From: Halosimplex aquaticum
Lineage (GTDB): Archaea > Halobacteriota > Halobacteria > Halobacteriales > Haloarculaceae
Direction: 5' to 3'
NCBI RefSeq assembly: GCF_028747785.1
Contig: NZ_CP118158.1
Span: forward strand, 2,108,001-2,172,000
Length of the DNA stretch: 64,000 nucleotides
A program made the translations under genes and the position numbers. The notes under the pieces were generated by a model. That model was not told where the DNA came from. It ran no database searches and worked only from the letters and a program-made list of their open reading frames with translations. Within the stretch, counting starts at the first letter, position 1, and the number at the start of each line of letters is the position of its first letter. Shown one piece after another: positions 46,567 to 56,994 of this stretch.

Positions 46567-46879
46567 GCTGGGGTATTCGAAACTCTCCCAATTAAATCTA
46601 TTTAATGGAACTTAGCGGATGTCGAGTGATATCGTAGATTGCGGCGACTAAGCGGGTTCAACGGCTTACTGTCGATAAATGCCTCATTTGGAACTCTCCG
46701 GGAGAGCTGGATTCAGTGTTTGGACAGAGTAAGCTTACTTTCTATGATTAGTGTTTCTGCTTCGTTTCTCGACAGGACTCCCACAGGCCGCGATCTTGGC
46801 TGGATCGTTCAGTAGTGGCACTCACCCATGTCCGTCCAAGGCGATCCCCGAGAAATGCCATAGAATGTCTAATGTAATT
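46567..46879. other. Gene-free interval upstream of the sulfatase-like gene
   Basis: 313 bases. It holds the sulfatase-like promoter (TATA-like at about 46,588-46,602) and otherwise no recognisable gene or RNA. Confidence 0.5.
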
Positions 46880-47623
46880 CTACCGAAGTTCTAAGTCCTT
46901 TAACGCCCAGTGTAGTTGGATTCGAGCGTTGTGAGCGCTAATACGCGGAAGTTGATGAATGTTGTCGCTTGGTTTCCAAGGCTCGGGAATGGTAGCGACA
47001 GCCGCTCGGTGGGTATCTCTGACGGCAGCGACAGCCCGCTCGTCGAACTCTCCGTACGGATACGCGAACAGATCAATGTCGGTTCCGAGAATCGATTCGA
47101 GATTTTCCTTCGCGCCGACAATCTCTTCTCGAACTTGCCGCTCTGATGAAAGTGTCGGAAGTTCAGGATGGGTCCGAGTGTGGTTCCCAATAGTGATGAG
47201 ATCGTCATCGACCAACTCCTTGAGTTGCGCTCTGTTCATTGTTCGATCAGTTTCCAGATTAGTCTTTGTATTATCGAGAGTTCCTGAAACGATAAAAACA
47301 GTCGCCGGGATCTCGTATTTACGGAGGAGTGGGACGGCGTATTTGTAGAAGTTTGAGAAGCCGTCATCAAAGGTGATAGCCACCCGGGGGCGGGAAGCAT
47401 CTTGCCACTCTTGGATTGGCCGAGAGAGATTGATAACTGTATATTTACTAGAAAGAACGCGAAGATCGCGCTCAAAGCGGGCCGGTGAGATATTACCGAA
47501 CTCACGGTTATCCCCAATTGAATGATACATGAGTATTGCATCGCATGAGGACGGGATTAACTTGGAGAATCGAACGTGTACCCACCGGTTCCATACAGCG
47601 TCAAGGATCTGTCCAACTCGCAC
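46880..47623 (-). CDS. Polysaccharide deacetylase (NodB-like)
   Basis: A 247-residue carbohydrate esterase family 4-type protein. VAITFDDGFSNFYKYAVPLL (about 77) carries the catalytic/metal Asp pair, and TIGNHTRTHPELPTLSSER (about 142) the metal-binding H-x3-H. FAYPYGEFDERAV (about 184) is the usual third motif. It probably removes N-acetyl groups from glycan sugars. No signal peptide. TATAAT at about 47,651 lies about 28 bases upstream of the start. Confidence 0.9.
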   Translation of the reverse strand: MRVGQILDAVWNRWVHVRFSKLIPSSCDAILMYHSIGDNREFGNISPARFERDLRVLSSKYTVINLSRPIQEWQDASRPRVAITFDDGFSNFYKYAVPLLRKYEIPATVFIVSGTLDNTKTNLETDRTMNRAQLKELVDDDLITIGNHTRTHPELPTLSSERQVREEIVGAKENLESILGTDIDLFAYPYGEFDERAVAAVRDTHRAAVATIPEPWKPSDNIHQLPRISAHNARIQLHWALKDLELR

Positions 47624-47812
47624 GGTTCTCTTGGATTCTTTTCCCCCAGTATTATATCATTCGTTTTTATTAGCGTCTATCGGGTGTGATTTTAATGTCT
47701 TCACTAACTTGCTCAGCGATAATCTTTTGAGAACCTACCGAGTAGTGGAGGAGAGTTTGCAGCTCTTGCAGATAAAATCAGTGAACATCGATAGTGGCGA
47801 TATTCCGCATAT

Positions 47813-48823
47813 TCAAGGATTTTGATTCGATAACTCTTCTCGAAGCAACCGCCTGACACTCTTCTTGACCGACCATTCTGGTGACCAGCCCAATGTTTCC
47901 TTCGCGAAGTCATTGTTGACGGAAAACGTTTGGACCAAGGTCTCGTTCCCGCGTGGGTTTTCGATCAGTTCCACGTCAACATTTATGCCGCGCTCTGCCT
48001 GGGCGATATCACGGACTAGCTCGGCGACTGTCATAACGCTCGGATCCTCTTCACCGGCGATTTCGTATTTCTCAGCTCCAGTTTCGCCTGCTGCCAGCTG
48101 CTCGACCAGCCGCTCGGCGCTCCGGACGTACGCGCGGGCCACGTCTTTGACGTGGATGTAATTCCGGGCCTGATCACCCGGCTCGTACACCGTCAGGTTC
48201 TCGCCCGCCTTCGCGCGGCCGACGAAGAAGTTGATGACCGTGCCTTTCGACACCGTCTGGCCGTTGATCTCGTGCTCTCCGTACAGATTCGACTTGAGGA
48301 ACAGGTGCGCCGGGAACGATCCGTCGGCGAAGGTCTCGATCGCCCGCTCGTTCAGCAGTTTCGTCCGCCCGTACCAGTTCAGCGGGTCCCGCGGGTGATC
48401 CACGGTGATCGGGAATTCGACCGGATCGCCGATGGTCGCCATGGAGAACGGGAAGACGAGCGCAGCGCCGGTCTTCCGACAGAACCAGGCGACGTTGTTC
48501 GTCCCCTGGACGTTCACCTCGTAGGCGAGGTCCTGGTTCTCCTCGCAGTCGTCGACACCCGAGATGGCCGCGAGGTGCATGACGATATCGGCACCGGAGA
48601 GCGCGTCTTCTAGCCGGTCCCGATTCCGGATGTCGACATGTTCAACAGACACGTCGCCGATCTCGCGGACGTCGCCGAGGTAGAAGTTGTCAAGCGCGGT
48701 GATCTCCCACTCGGGATACGCCTGCTGTAGTTCGTAGACGACGCGACTGCCGATGAATCCCGCCGCGCCGGTGACGGCGATGGTGGGCGAGTCGGGGTCG
48801 AAGTCGGTGGTAGTCTCACTCAT
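47813..48823 (-). CDS. NAD-dependent nucleotide-sugar epimerase/dehydratase
   Basis: A 336-residue extended SDR enzyme. The NAD site is IAVTGAAGFIGSRVVYELQQ (residue 15), followed by HLAAISGVDDCEEN, a Ser/Met-type catalytic region FPFSMATIGDP, and the catalytic Y-x3-K in NWYGRTKLLNERA (about 148). Its start overlaps the upstream epimerase's stop by 8 bases. Third gene of the leftward epimerase operon. Substrate unknown. Confidence 0.9.
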   Translation of the reverse strand: MSETTTDFDPDSPTIAVTGAAGFIGSRVVYELQQAYPEWEITALDNFYLGDVREIGDVSVEHVDIRNRDRLEDALSGADIVMHLAAISGVDDCEENQDLAYEVNVQGTNNVAWFCRKTGAALVFPFSMATIGDPVEFPITVDHPRDPLNWYGRTKLLNERAIETFADGSFPAHLFLKSNLYGEHEINGQTVSKGTVINFFVGRAKAGENLTVYEPGDQARNYIHVKDVARAYVRSAERLVEQLAAGETGAEKYEIAGEEDPSVMTVAELVRDIAQAERGINVDVELIENPRGNETLVQTFSVNNDFAKETLGWSPEWSVKKSVRRLLREELSNQNP

Positions 48824-49745
48824 CTGTAAATTTCCGTGCGAGGTCGCGAACGCCCTCGCGGAGCGTGTGTTCGGTCTCGAAGCCGGTCTCCGAGAGGCGG
48901 TCGAAGTTGACGTGGTAGGAGGGGCCCGGGTGTTCGTCTTCGAGGTAGGTGATGTCGACGGGGCCGACCTCGTCGCGGACGACTTCGGCGATTTCCTCGA
49001 TGCGGTAGTTGCCGTCGTTCGAGCCGACGTTGTAGACGAGTTCGTCCCACGCGTCGGGCTCGCAGACAGCCCGCTTGTACGCCCGGGCGGCGTCGTTGAC
49101 GTGGACGAACGGGCGCCAGTTCGACCCGTCGCCGTACACCGTCAGTGGGCGGCCGGTCACCGCGCGGAAGACGAAGTGGTTGACAACGAGGTTGAACCGC
49201 ACGGCGGGCGAGTAGCCGAAGTTCGTGGCCATCCGCAGGGCGGTGCCTGTCATGTCGTACTCCTCGCAGTAGTCGGCCAGCATCCCCTCGGACTGGTACT
49301 TCGTCTCTGCGTAGGGGTTGATCGGGTCGGGCTCGACGGTCTCGTCGATGTCCGTGCTCGTCGCACGGCCGTAGATGTTACACGAGGAGGCGAAGACGAC
49401 GTGGTCGACGCCTAACTTCCCGGCCGCCGTCAGGACGTTCTCGGTGCCGTCGTAGTTGACCGCAAACGTCTCGTCGCGGCGGTCGTGGGTGCTCGCGGCG
49501 CCCGTGATCGCGGCGAGGTGGACCACGCGGTCGACGCCGCGCATGGCGCTCTCGACGTCGCCGTACTCGCGGACATCGCCGCGGCGGAAGTCCAGCGCCT
49601 CGTCGAAACAGCCGAACAGCGCCCGGGGCGAGCCGGAGACGAGGCTGTCGAGGACGACCACGCGGTCGACGTCGTCGTCGGCCTGTAGCTGCGGGACGAG
49701 GTGGCTACCGATGTAGCCGCAGCCGCCGGTGACGAGGACGTCCAC
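48816..49745 (-). CDS. NAD-dependent nucleotide-sugar epimerase/dehydratase
   Basis: A 309-residue extended SDR enzyme: DVLVTGGCGYIGSHLVPQLQ at the N-terminus, HLAAITGAASTHDRR, FASSCNIYGRA, and the catalytic Y-x3-K in NPYAETKYQSEGML (about 138). GalE/RmlB-like, but the substrate is not evident. It starts three bases after the stop of the sulfoquinovose-synthase-like gene. GC is back to the genome norm here. Confidence 0.9.
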   Translation of the reverse strand: MDVLVTGGCGYIGSHLVPQLQADDDVDRVVVLDSLVSGSPRALFGCFDEALDFRRGDVREYGDVESAMRGVDRVVHLAAITGAASTHDRRDETFAVNYDGTENVLTAAGKLGVDHVVFASSCNIYGRATSTDIDETVEPDPINPYAETKYQSEGMLADYCEEYDMTGTALRMATNFGYSPAVRFNLVVNHFVFRAVTGRPLTVYGDGSNWRPFVHVNDAARAYKRAVCEPDAWDELVYNVGSNDGNYRIEEIAEVVRDEVGPVDITYLEDEHPGPSYHVNFDRLSETGFETEHTLREGVRDLARKFTDE

Positions 49746-49748
49746 GGC

Positions 49749-50933
49749 TTACTCCTCGTCGTCCCAGTCGTCGAGGACGCCCGGAAGGAAGCGGTCCTCG
49801 TGGGCCTGGATGGTGTCTGCGTAGCGGGTCAGCGTCTCGAAGATGTCCGCGACGCCGCCCTCGAAGTCCTGGGCCTGCTCGCCGATGAGCGCGGCGTAGT
49901 TGTCGTTCTCGATCTCCATCTTGTGGGTCTCGTCCTCGTCGCGCGGGTTCTCGAAGTGCTCGACGGCCACGTCGAGGTCGAAGTCGTCGCCCACGTCGGC
50001 GATGGTCTCGGCGATCTCGACGATGGAGATGGCCCGGGTGACCTGGTTGTAGACGGTTAGGTCGTCGGGGCGCTCCTCGTGGTCCTGCAGAGCGAGGTTG
50101 GCGAGGCCCTCGACGGCGTCCTCCAGCGAGATGAACGGTTTGCGCTGCTCGCCCTTGCCGTAGACGGTGACGGGGTAGCCCGCGACGGCCTGTGCGGCGA
50201 AGCGGTGCGCGACCGTCCCGAAGTAGTAGTCGAAGTCGAATCGGGTCTTCAGGCGGTCGTCCTCGCGGGTCTCCGCGGTCTCGGTGCCGTACGTGATCGC
50301 CGTCCGCACGTCCGAGATGGGGATGTCGAACTGCTGGTGGGCCAACCGCATGTTCGCGGCGTCGTGACTCTTGGTGAGGTGGTACCAGCTGCCCGCCATC
50401 GCCGGGAACGGGACCTCGTCCCGTTCGCCGTCGTTCTCCATGACCGCGCCGCCCTCGGGGATCGGGAACTCGGGCGCGCCGTAGACACCCGTCGTCGTCG
50501 TCTCGATGAAGTGGGTGTCGTTTAGGTCGTGTTCGTCCAGTCCCCACAGCAGGTTCCGCGTCGCCTGCATGTTGTTGTGCTGGGTGTAGTTGGCCCGCTC
50601 GCCGTTGATCTGGGAGTACGGCGCGGAGGGCTGGGCGGCCGCGTGGACCACCACGTCGGGCTCGTGGACGGCCAGCAGCTCGTCGACGAACGACTTCTCG
50701 ACGAGGTCGCCCTCGACGAACGAGAGGTTGCCCAGCCCGAACACGTCCTCGGCGGCCTCGATGCGCTGGTCGATGCCCGCGACGGGCGTCGCGCTCTTCG
50801 AGCCGACCTCTTCGACCCACTCGCGGCGGGCGAAGTTGTCGACGAGCAGCACGCGGTCGTCCGTTCGGTTCGCGATACGCAGGGCGGTCGGCCAGCCGAT
50901 GTACCCATCGGCGCCGGTGACGAGGATCGTCAT
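49749..50933 (-). CDS. UDP-sulfoquinovose-synthase-like nucleotide-sugar enzyme (SQD1/Agl3-like)
   Basis: A 394-residue extended SDR protein. ILVTGADGYIGWPTALRIAN binds NAD, then HAAAQPSAPYSQINGERANY (about 97). TTTTGVYGAPEFPIPEG and GSWYHLTKSHDAANM (Y-x3-K, about 193) follow. RFDFDYYFGTVAHRF and GKGEQRKPFISLEDAVEG (about 262) match the SQD1/Agl3 pattern. SQD1 converts UDP-glucose plus sulfite to UDP-sulfoquinovose; Agl3 supplies this for N-glycans in Sulfolobus. First gene of the three-gene epimerase operon, with TATTTATA at about 50,965 and a palindrome at the start site. Confidence 0.8.
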   Translation of the reverse strand: MTILVTGADGYIGWPTALRIANRTDDRVLLVDNFARREWVEEVGSKSATPVAGIDQRIEAAEDVFGLGNLSFVEGDLVEKSFVDELLAVHEPDVVVHAAAQPSAPYSQINGERANYTQHNNMQATRNLLWGLDEHDLNDTHFIETTTTGVYGAPEFPIPEGGAVMENDGERDEVPFPAMAGSWYHLTKSHDAANMRLAHQQFDIPISDVRTAITYGTETAETREDDRLKTRFDFDYYFGTVAHRFAAQAVAGYPVTVYGKGEQRKPFISLEDAVEGLANLALQDHEERPDDLTVYNQVTRAISIVEIAETIADVGDDFDLDVAVEHFENPRDEDETHKMEIENDNYAALIGEQAQDFEGGVADIFETLTRYADTIQAHEDRFLPGVLDDWDDEE

Positions 50934-50934
50934 G

Positions 50935-50957
50935 AGTTACTCAGATAGTGAGTAACT
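50935..50957. promoter_or_regulatory. Perfect 9-bp palindrome at the epimerase operon start
   Basis: AGTTACTCA, a five-base spacer, then TGAGTAACT. It begins one base from the start codon and spans the expected transcription start, between the ATG (50,933) and the TATA-like box (about 50,962-50,970). This is the position of a repressor operator. Confidence 0.55.
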
Positions 50958-51104
50958 ACGCTCGTATAAATATCTTGTCGTCTCCTCGTCCGAGAGCGCG
51001 GTTCCCCGTCTGGAGGTCACGACCCGGGCCGCGGTACGAGGGCCGGTCGACCGGAAGACCAAACGAAACCACTTTATTCGCACTGACGCTGTCCTGAATC
51101 AGCA

Positions 51105-52505
51105 ATGGCGATCATCGACGAGGACGGCCGGATATTCGGAACGATCAACGTCGTCGATGCGCTGGCCGTCCTCCTGGTCCTCGCGGTCGCCGCCGCTGGA
51201 ATCGCGCTGGTCACCGGAAGCGATCCTGGCGAGGAGGGAACCCGCCACGTCACGCTGGATCTCGGCTCACAGCCGGAGTACGTACTCGAACAGTTGGACG
51301 CCGGCGACACGGCGAGCCTCGAGAACGAACCGGGGAACATGACGATCACCGACACGTACTTCACCCCCGGGGAGTCCGACCCGCAAGCGCTCGCCCGCGT
51401 CGAGGTCGAAGGGACCGAGACCGAGAACGCGTTCACGTACGGCGGTCAGCCGTTGCGGCTCGGCCGCACCCTCAGGTTCGAAACCGACGAGTACGTCGTC
51501 AACGGAACGATCCAGGGTGTCGGAAACAGGACCGACCTCCCGACGCAGGACCGGACCGTCATCCTCCGCGGTACGGTCCCGAACGACGTTGCCCACGACG
51601 CTGAAGCCGGTACTCGAACGCGGATCGCGAACCAGACCGTCGCTTCGATCACCGACGTCGCAGTGTACGACGCCAACCGTTCCGGGCAACGGTCCCTCTT
51701 CCTCTCCGTCGACCTCCGGGCCTACGGTAACGGCGGCTCTGCCGAGTTCGCCAATACCCGCATCGAATCGGGGCAAGAACTCGTCCTCCCCGTCGCCGGG
51801 TACCAGTTCACCGGCGAGATAGAGCGGACCGGTGGGAACCTGACCCGAACGAGCGAGGACGTGCTCGTCACCAACGTCGTCGACGAGAGCGTGGCACGTC
51901 AGATCGAGAAGGGCGACGAGTACCGCGTGGCCGGCGGGTCGATTGCCGCCGTCGAGAGCGTCGCTGCATACGGGACGGACGACCCCGACCGCAATCGGGT
52001 GTATGTCGGGCTCTCGGTCCAAGCGCTCACGCTCGGTGACCGCCCGCAATTCGGCTCAAACCGGACGATCCGGGAGGGAACCTGGCTCCCGTTCCGAACG
52101 GACAGCTACGAGTTCCGCGGTCAGATCGTCCGTACCGGAACGGCGACACAGCCCGGGGAGGCGGCCGAACGGACCGTCAAACTCGAGATGCAAAACGTCA
52201 CCCCGACGAAGGCCAACAGCGTCGAGGTCGGCATGACGGAGACAGCAGCTGGGCGGACCGTCGCTCGGGTGACGAACGTCTCGGTGGAGCCAGCGAGTGT
52301 CACCCTCGAAAGTGAGAGTGGCAACATCTACGAGCGAGAGCATCCGGTCAATAAAGACGTCACGTTGACCGTCCAGCTGCGAGTTCGAGAGGTAGACACC
52401 GGAGTCCGCTTCAAGGGCCAGACCATGCAAGAAGGGAACACGCTCGTCCTCGACCTCGGGACGACGACCATCAAGGCCGAGGTCGTCGACCTCGACGCCG
52501 AATGA
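51105..52505 (+). CDS. DUF4330 family membrane-anchored protein
   Basis: A 466-residue protein: MAIIDEDGRIFGTINVVDAL, one transmembrane helix at about 17-36 (LAVLLVLAVAAAGIALV), then a large outer region of three or so beta-rich repeats (G-Y/S-F-x-G-x-I/V-type: YVVNGTIQGVG, YQFTGEIERTG, YEFRGQIVRTG) with N-glycosylation sequons. The N-terminus matches DUF4330. Function unknown; an envelope role is likely. CTTTATTC at about 51,072 is its TATA-like box. The next gene starts four bases inside its stop. Confidence 0.8.
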   Translation: MAIIDEDGRIFGTINVVDALAVLLVLAVAAAGIALVTGSDPGEEGTRHVTLDLGSQPEYVLEQLDAGDTASLENEPGNMTITDTYFTPGESDPQALARVEVEGTETENAFTYGGQPLRLGRTLRFETDEYVVNGTIQGVGNRTDLPTQDRTVILRGTVPNDVAHDAEAGTRTRIANQTVASITDVAVYDANRSGQRSLFLSVDLRAYGNGGSAEFANTRIESGQELVLPVAGYQFTGEIERTGGNLTRTSEDVLVTNVVDESVARQIEKGDEYRVAGGSIAAVESVAAYGTDDPDRNRVYVGLSVQALTLGDRPQFGSNRTIREGTWLPFRTDSYEFRGQIVRTGTATQPGEAAERTVKLEMQNVTPTKANSVEVGMTETAAGRTVARVTNVSVEPASVTLESESGNIYEREHPVNKDVTLTVQLRVREVDTGVRFKGQTMQEGNTLVLDLGTTTIKAEVVDLDAE

Positions 52506-53113
52506 GCGTCCAAAACTCCCACATCGCGCAGATTCTTTCAGTAGGCCGGCGACGGCTTCGTGCTGCGTTCACTGCCGCGACGACCACTCGACAGGCTCGC
52601 GGCGCGGTCGAACGCCTCAGAGCGGTCGCTGCGGGTAGCCACCTCGCTGACGGAGTCGCGTGGAGCGCACGCGCGGCCCGTTCCTCCTGGCTCTACAACT
52701 GGCTCACGGCCGAACCCGACCCGGATATGGTCGTGATAGACCTGCGGGAGACGTACGTCGTCGGCCCGATACTCGGGATTCTCGACCGCATGTTCGCCGT
52801 CCTCTCGCGCGGTTGGGGACAGGCTAAGTCCGGCGAGCTATTCGAGGACATCCACGGGGCACTCCTCGCCCGACCGATCCAGGCCGTCAGCGTCGCCGCT
52901 CTTGCGGCGATCATCGTCGGTCTCGCGGTGACTGTTGCACTCGGTTCGCCTGGCGGTCGGACCGTCGGATTTGGACTCCTCGCGGCGAGCGCCGCACTGG
53001 CGGGGACGCGAATTCAGGTGTCGTGGGACGAGGTGACCGACTCACGTACGTATGAACTGCTCGTGGCGCTATTAGAACCGCCGGAGCCGCCTGAACCACC
53101 CGAGAAACAGTAG
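52502..53113 (+). CDS. Hypothetical membrane protein coupled to the DUF4330 gene
   Basis: A 203-residue protein with ATGA coupling to the DUF4330 gene. An amphipathic N-terminus is followed by DPDMVVIDLRETYVVGPILG (about 73). Two hydrophobic segments at about 122-163 (ALAAIIVGLAVTVALGS, then GFGLLAASAALAG) precede a Pro/Glu tail. No known family is recognised. The tight coupling suggests the two act together at the membrane. Confidence 0.75.
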   Translation: MSVQNSHIAQILSVGRRRLRAAFTAATTTRQARGAVERLRAVAAGSHLADGVAWSARAARSSWLYNWLTAEPDPDMVVIDLRETYVVGPILGILDRMFAVLSRGWGQAKSGELFEDIHGALLARPIQAVSVAALAAIIVGLAVTVALGSPGGRTVGFGLLAASAALAGTRIQVSWDEVTDSRTYELLVALLEPPEPPEPPEKQ

Positions 53114-53160
53114 TCCAGCCAGATTACCGAAAGCAGAGACTAGATCTGGCCGCGACGGCC

Positions 53161-54950
<1,790 letters not shown>

Positions 54951-54951
<1 letters not shown>

Positions 54952-54995
54952 TATCGTAGCACCTCCCTGAGACGGTCGATTCGGGGTCGGCTCAT
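54951..54995 (-). CDS. 14-codon ORF bridging the GlmU-like gene and glmS
   Basis: MSRPRIDRLREVLR. Its ATG overlaps the upstream stop (ATGA, 54,992-54,995) and its TAA overlaps the glmS ATG (TAATG, 54,949-54,953), so a terminating ribosome could pass along the whole chain. The peptide is basic and may matter only as a coupling device. Confidence 0.4.
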
Positions 54996-56182
54996 CGCAC
55001 CACCTCCGCGCCCTCTCGGATAGTCCCGCTCGCGCGGACGCTCGTCCCGATTTGGGCGCGCGGGCCGACGAGCGTGCCCGGGGCGAAGCTCGCGTCGCCC
55101 TCGGCGGTCACGCGGTCGGCGATGACGGCGCCGAGGCGCTGGTCCTCGAACACCGTCCGGTCGACGCGCACGTCGGCCGGACCGCCCGGGACGACCGTCC
55201 CGGCGCCGAGCGTCACGTCCTGCCCGGTCACGGCGTCGATGAGCGTCGATCCCGACTCGACGCGGGTGTCGGTGTCGAGCACCGAGTTGCGGACCGTCGC
55301 GTTCGAGCCGACGGTCACGTTCTGCCCGAGCGCCGCGTTCGGCCCGACGACGGTGCCGGGCCCGACCTCGCAGTCGGGGCCGACGACGACCGGCCCCTCG
55401 ACGATCGCCGCGTCGTGGACGTTCGCGGCCGGGTCGACCCAGACGCCGTCGCCGCGCGCGGGTTCGTCGACGTGGCCGCGCGCGAGCACCTCGTCGGCCA
55501 CAGTGAGGAGGTCCCAGGGGTAGGTCGCGTCGACCCACATCCCCTCGGTGCGGACCCCGCGGACGCGGCCGTCGTCCATCAGCCGTCCGATGGTGTCAGT
55601 CAGGGCGAGTTCACCGTCCGAGCGGTCGGTCTCGTCGATGGCCTCGAACACCGACTGTTCGAAGGCGTAGACGCCGGCGTTGATGAGCCGGTACTCGTCA
55701 GTGTCGGGCTTCTCGACGAGCTGGGACACGTCGCCCTCGTGGAGGACGACCGCGCCGTACTGGCTCGTCTCCGGCCGTTCGAGAACGGCCATCGTCGGTT
55801 CGCCGCTCCGCTCGAACTCGCGGGCCACGTCGCGGACGATGTTCGCGTCGATGACGCGGTCGCCGTTGACCGCGAGCGTCGGCCCGTCGACGGCCTCGCG
55901 GGCCTGCAGGAGGGCGTGCCCGCTGCCGAGTTGCTTGTGCTGGGTGACGTACGTCAGGTCGACCCCCTTGTACGTCGGGCCGAAGTGGTCGCGCACGCGG
56001 TCGCGCTTGTACCCCACCACGACGACGATCTGGCGCACGTCGGCCGCGACCAGCGCGTCGAAGACGTACTCCAGGATCGGCCGGTTGGCCGCCGGCAACA
56101 TCGGTTTGGGCCGGTTGCGGGTCAGCGGACGCAAGCGCGTCCCCTCACCGGCCGCGAGGACCACCGCGGTGTCGATGCTCAT
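54992..56182 (-). CDS. GlmU-like sugar-phosphate nucleotidylyltransferase with left-handed beta-helix
   Basis: A 396-residue bifunctional-type protein. The nucleotidyltransferase domain (1-230) has LAAGEGTRLRPLTRNRPKPM with the G-x-G-T-R-x7-K-P signature and VNGDRVID (about 93). A left-handed beta-helix (about 250-395) is built of hexapeptide repeats (VEGPVVVGPDCEVGPGTVVG). Archaeal homologues make UDP-GlcNAc or related sugar nucleotides and may acetylate glucosamine-1-P. The chromosomal pairing with glmS supports UDP-GlcNAc supply for the glycan cluster. Confidence 0.9.
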   Translation of the reverse strand: MSIDTAVVLAAGEGTRLRPLTRNRPKPMLPAANRPILEYVFDALVAADVRQIVVVVGYKRDRVRDHFGPTYKGVDLTYVTQHKQLGSGHALLQAREAVDGPTLAVNGDRVIDANIVRDVAREFERSGEPTMAVLERPETSQYGAVVLHEGDVSQLVEKPDTDEYRLINAGVYAFEQSVFEAIDETDRSDGELALTDTIGRLMDDGRVRGVRTEGMWVDATYPWDLLTVADEVLARGHVDEPARGDGVWVDPAANVHDAAIVEGPVVVGPDCEVGPGTVVGPNAALGQNVTVGSNATVRNSVLDTDTRVESGSTLIDAVTGQDVTLGAGTVVPGGPADVRVDRTVFEDQRLGAVIADRVTAEGDASFAPGTLVGPRAQIGTSVRASGTIREGAEVVR

Positions 56183-56388
56183 ACCAGATACTCTCGGCGA
56201 GCCACTTTCAACTTTCTGGCGCCGAGATCTGACACGTGTGGACTATGGAGCGCTAAATAGCGACAAAGACACGTCCCCATCGCTCACGCAGCGCAGCCGG
56301 TTCGATGGCCATACAGTACGAATGAGAGATCGGAGATGACGAACAACCGGACCGACGACAACAGAAGAGACCGCTCAGCGAGACCCGG

Positions 56389-56682
56389 TCAGTCGTCGCC
56401 CTTGTACGCGCCCTCTCGTTTTCGGACGCTCTCGACGCGGAGCGTCTTCGTCTCGCGGTGCAGTCGACAGCCCACTCGGTAGCCACCGACGCGAAGTTTC
56501 TGATAGGGTGAGCCCGTCAGCGGTTCGAGAAACTCGCTCGGTTCGCGCCACTCGGACGCGACCACCTCGTCGAGCTTGTCCATGATCCGCTCCTGGGTGG
56601 CCGCGTCTAGCTGTGCGAACTGCGACTCTCCGCGCGGGGAGAACTTCCAGTCCCACGCGTCGTCACTCGGCGTCTGTCCCAT
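56389..56682 (-). CDS. RelE/ParE-type toxin
   Basis: A 97-residue protein with RelE-fold landmarks: DWKFSPRGESQFAQLDAATQ, then EFLEPLTGSPYQKLRVGGYR (about 49) and CRLHRETKTLRVESVRKREG. Basic residues near the C-terminus fit an RNase role, but the target cannot be proven. Preceded by, and overlapping 20 bases with, an RHH antitoxin gene. Confidence 0.85.
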   Translation of the reverse strand: MGQTPSDDAWDWKFSPRGESQFAQLDAATQERIMDKLDEVVASEWREPSEFLEPLTGSPYQKLRVGGYRVGCRLHRETKTLRVESVRKREGAYKGDD

Positions 56683-56938
56683 ACTTCTCCCGCATCTCGT
56701 CGCTCGAAACCCCCTCCCCCTCGTCGAATTGCGCCTCGCTGATCGCCAGATCTTTCCAGACGCCCGCGCCTTCGGGATGGTTCACGGAATCGCGAAGCGC
56801 GTAGCGGATGAACTCGCTCCGGCTATTGAATCCGCGTTCGCGCCACGTCTCGTCGACTACGTCGAGAAACGACCGAGCGATCCGGAGGTTGATCCGGTCG
56901 ATTTCGGGGTCGCTATCGTCCGAATCTGTTTTCGACAT
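56663..56938 (-). CDS. Ribbon-helix-helix antitoxin for RelE-type toxin
   Basis: A 91-residue protein. Residues 14-50 (INLRIARSFLDVVDETWRER, then GFNSRSEFIRYALRDSV) form a strand plus two helices of the RHH fold; the acidic C-terminus (KDLAISEAQFDEGEGVSS) would cover the toxin. Start set at ATG 56938; ATG 56944 is two codons earlier. It binds DNA and toxin in the usual scheme. Confidence 0.85.
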   Translation of the reverse strand: MSKTDSDDSDPEIDRINLRIARSFLDVVDETWRERGFNSRSEFIRYALRDSVNHPEGAGVWKDLAISEAQFDEGEGVSSDEMREKYGTDAE

Positions 56939-56994
56939 ACACACGTACGTCGGGAGCGCTCACACAAAACGCTACTGCCCGGTCGATCCCTCGG

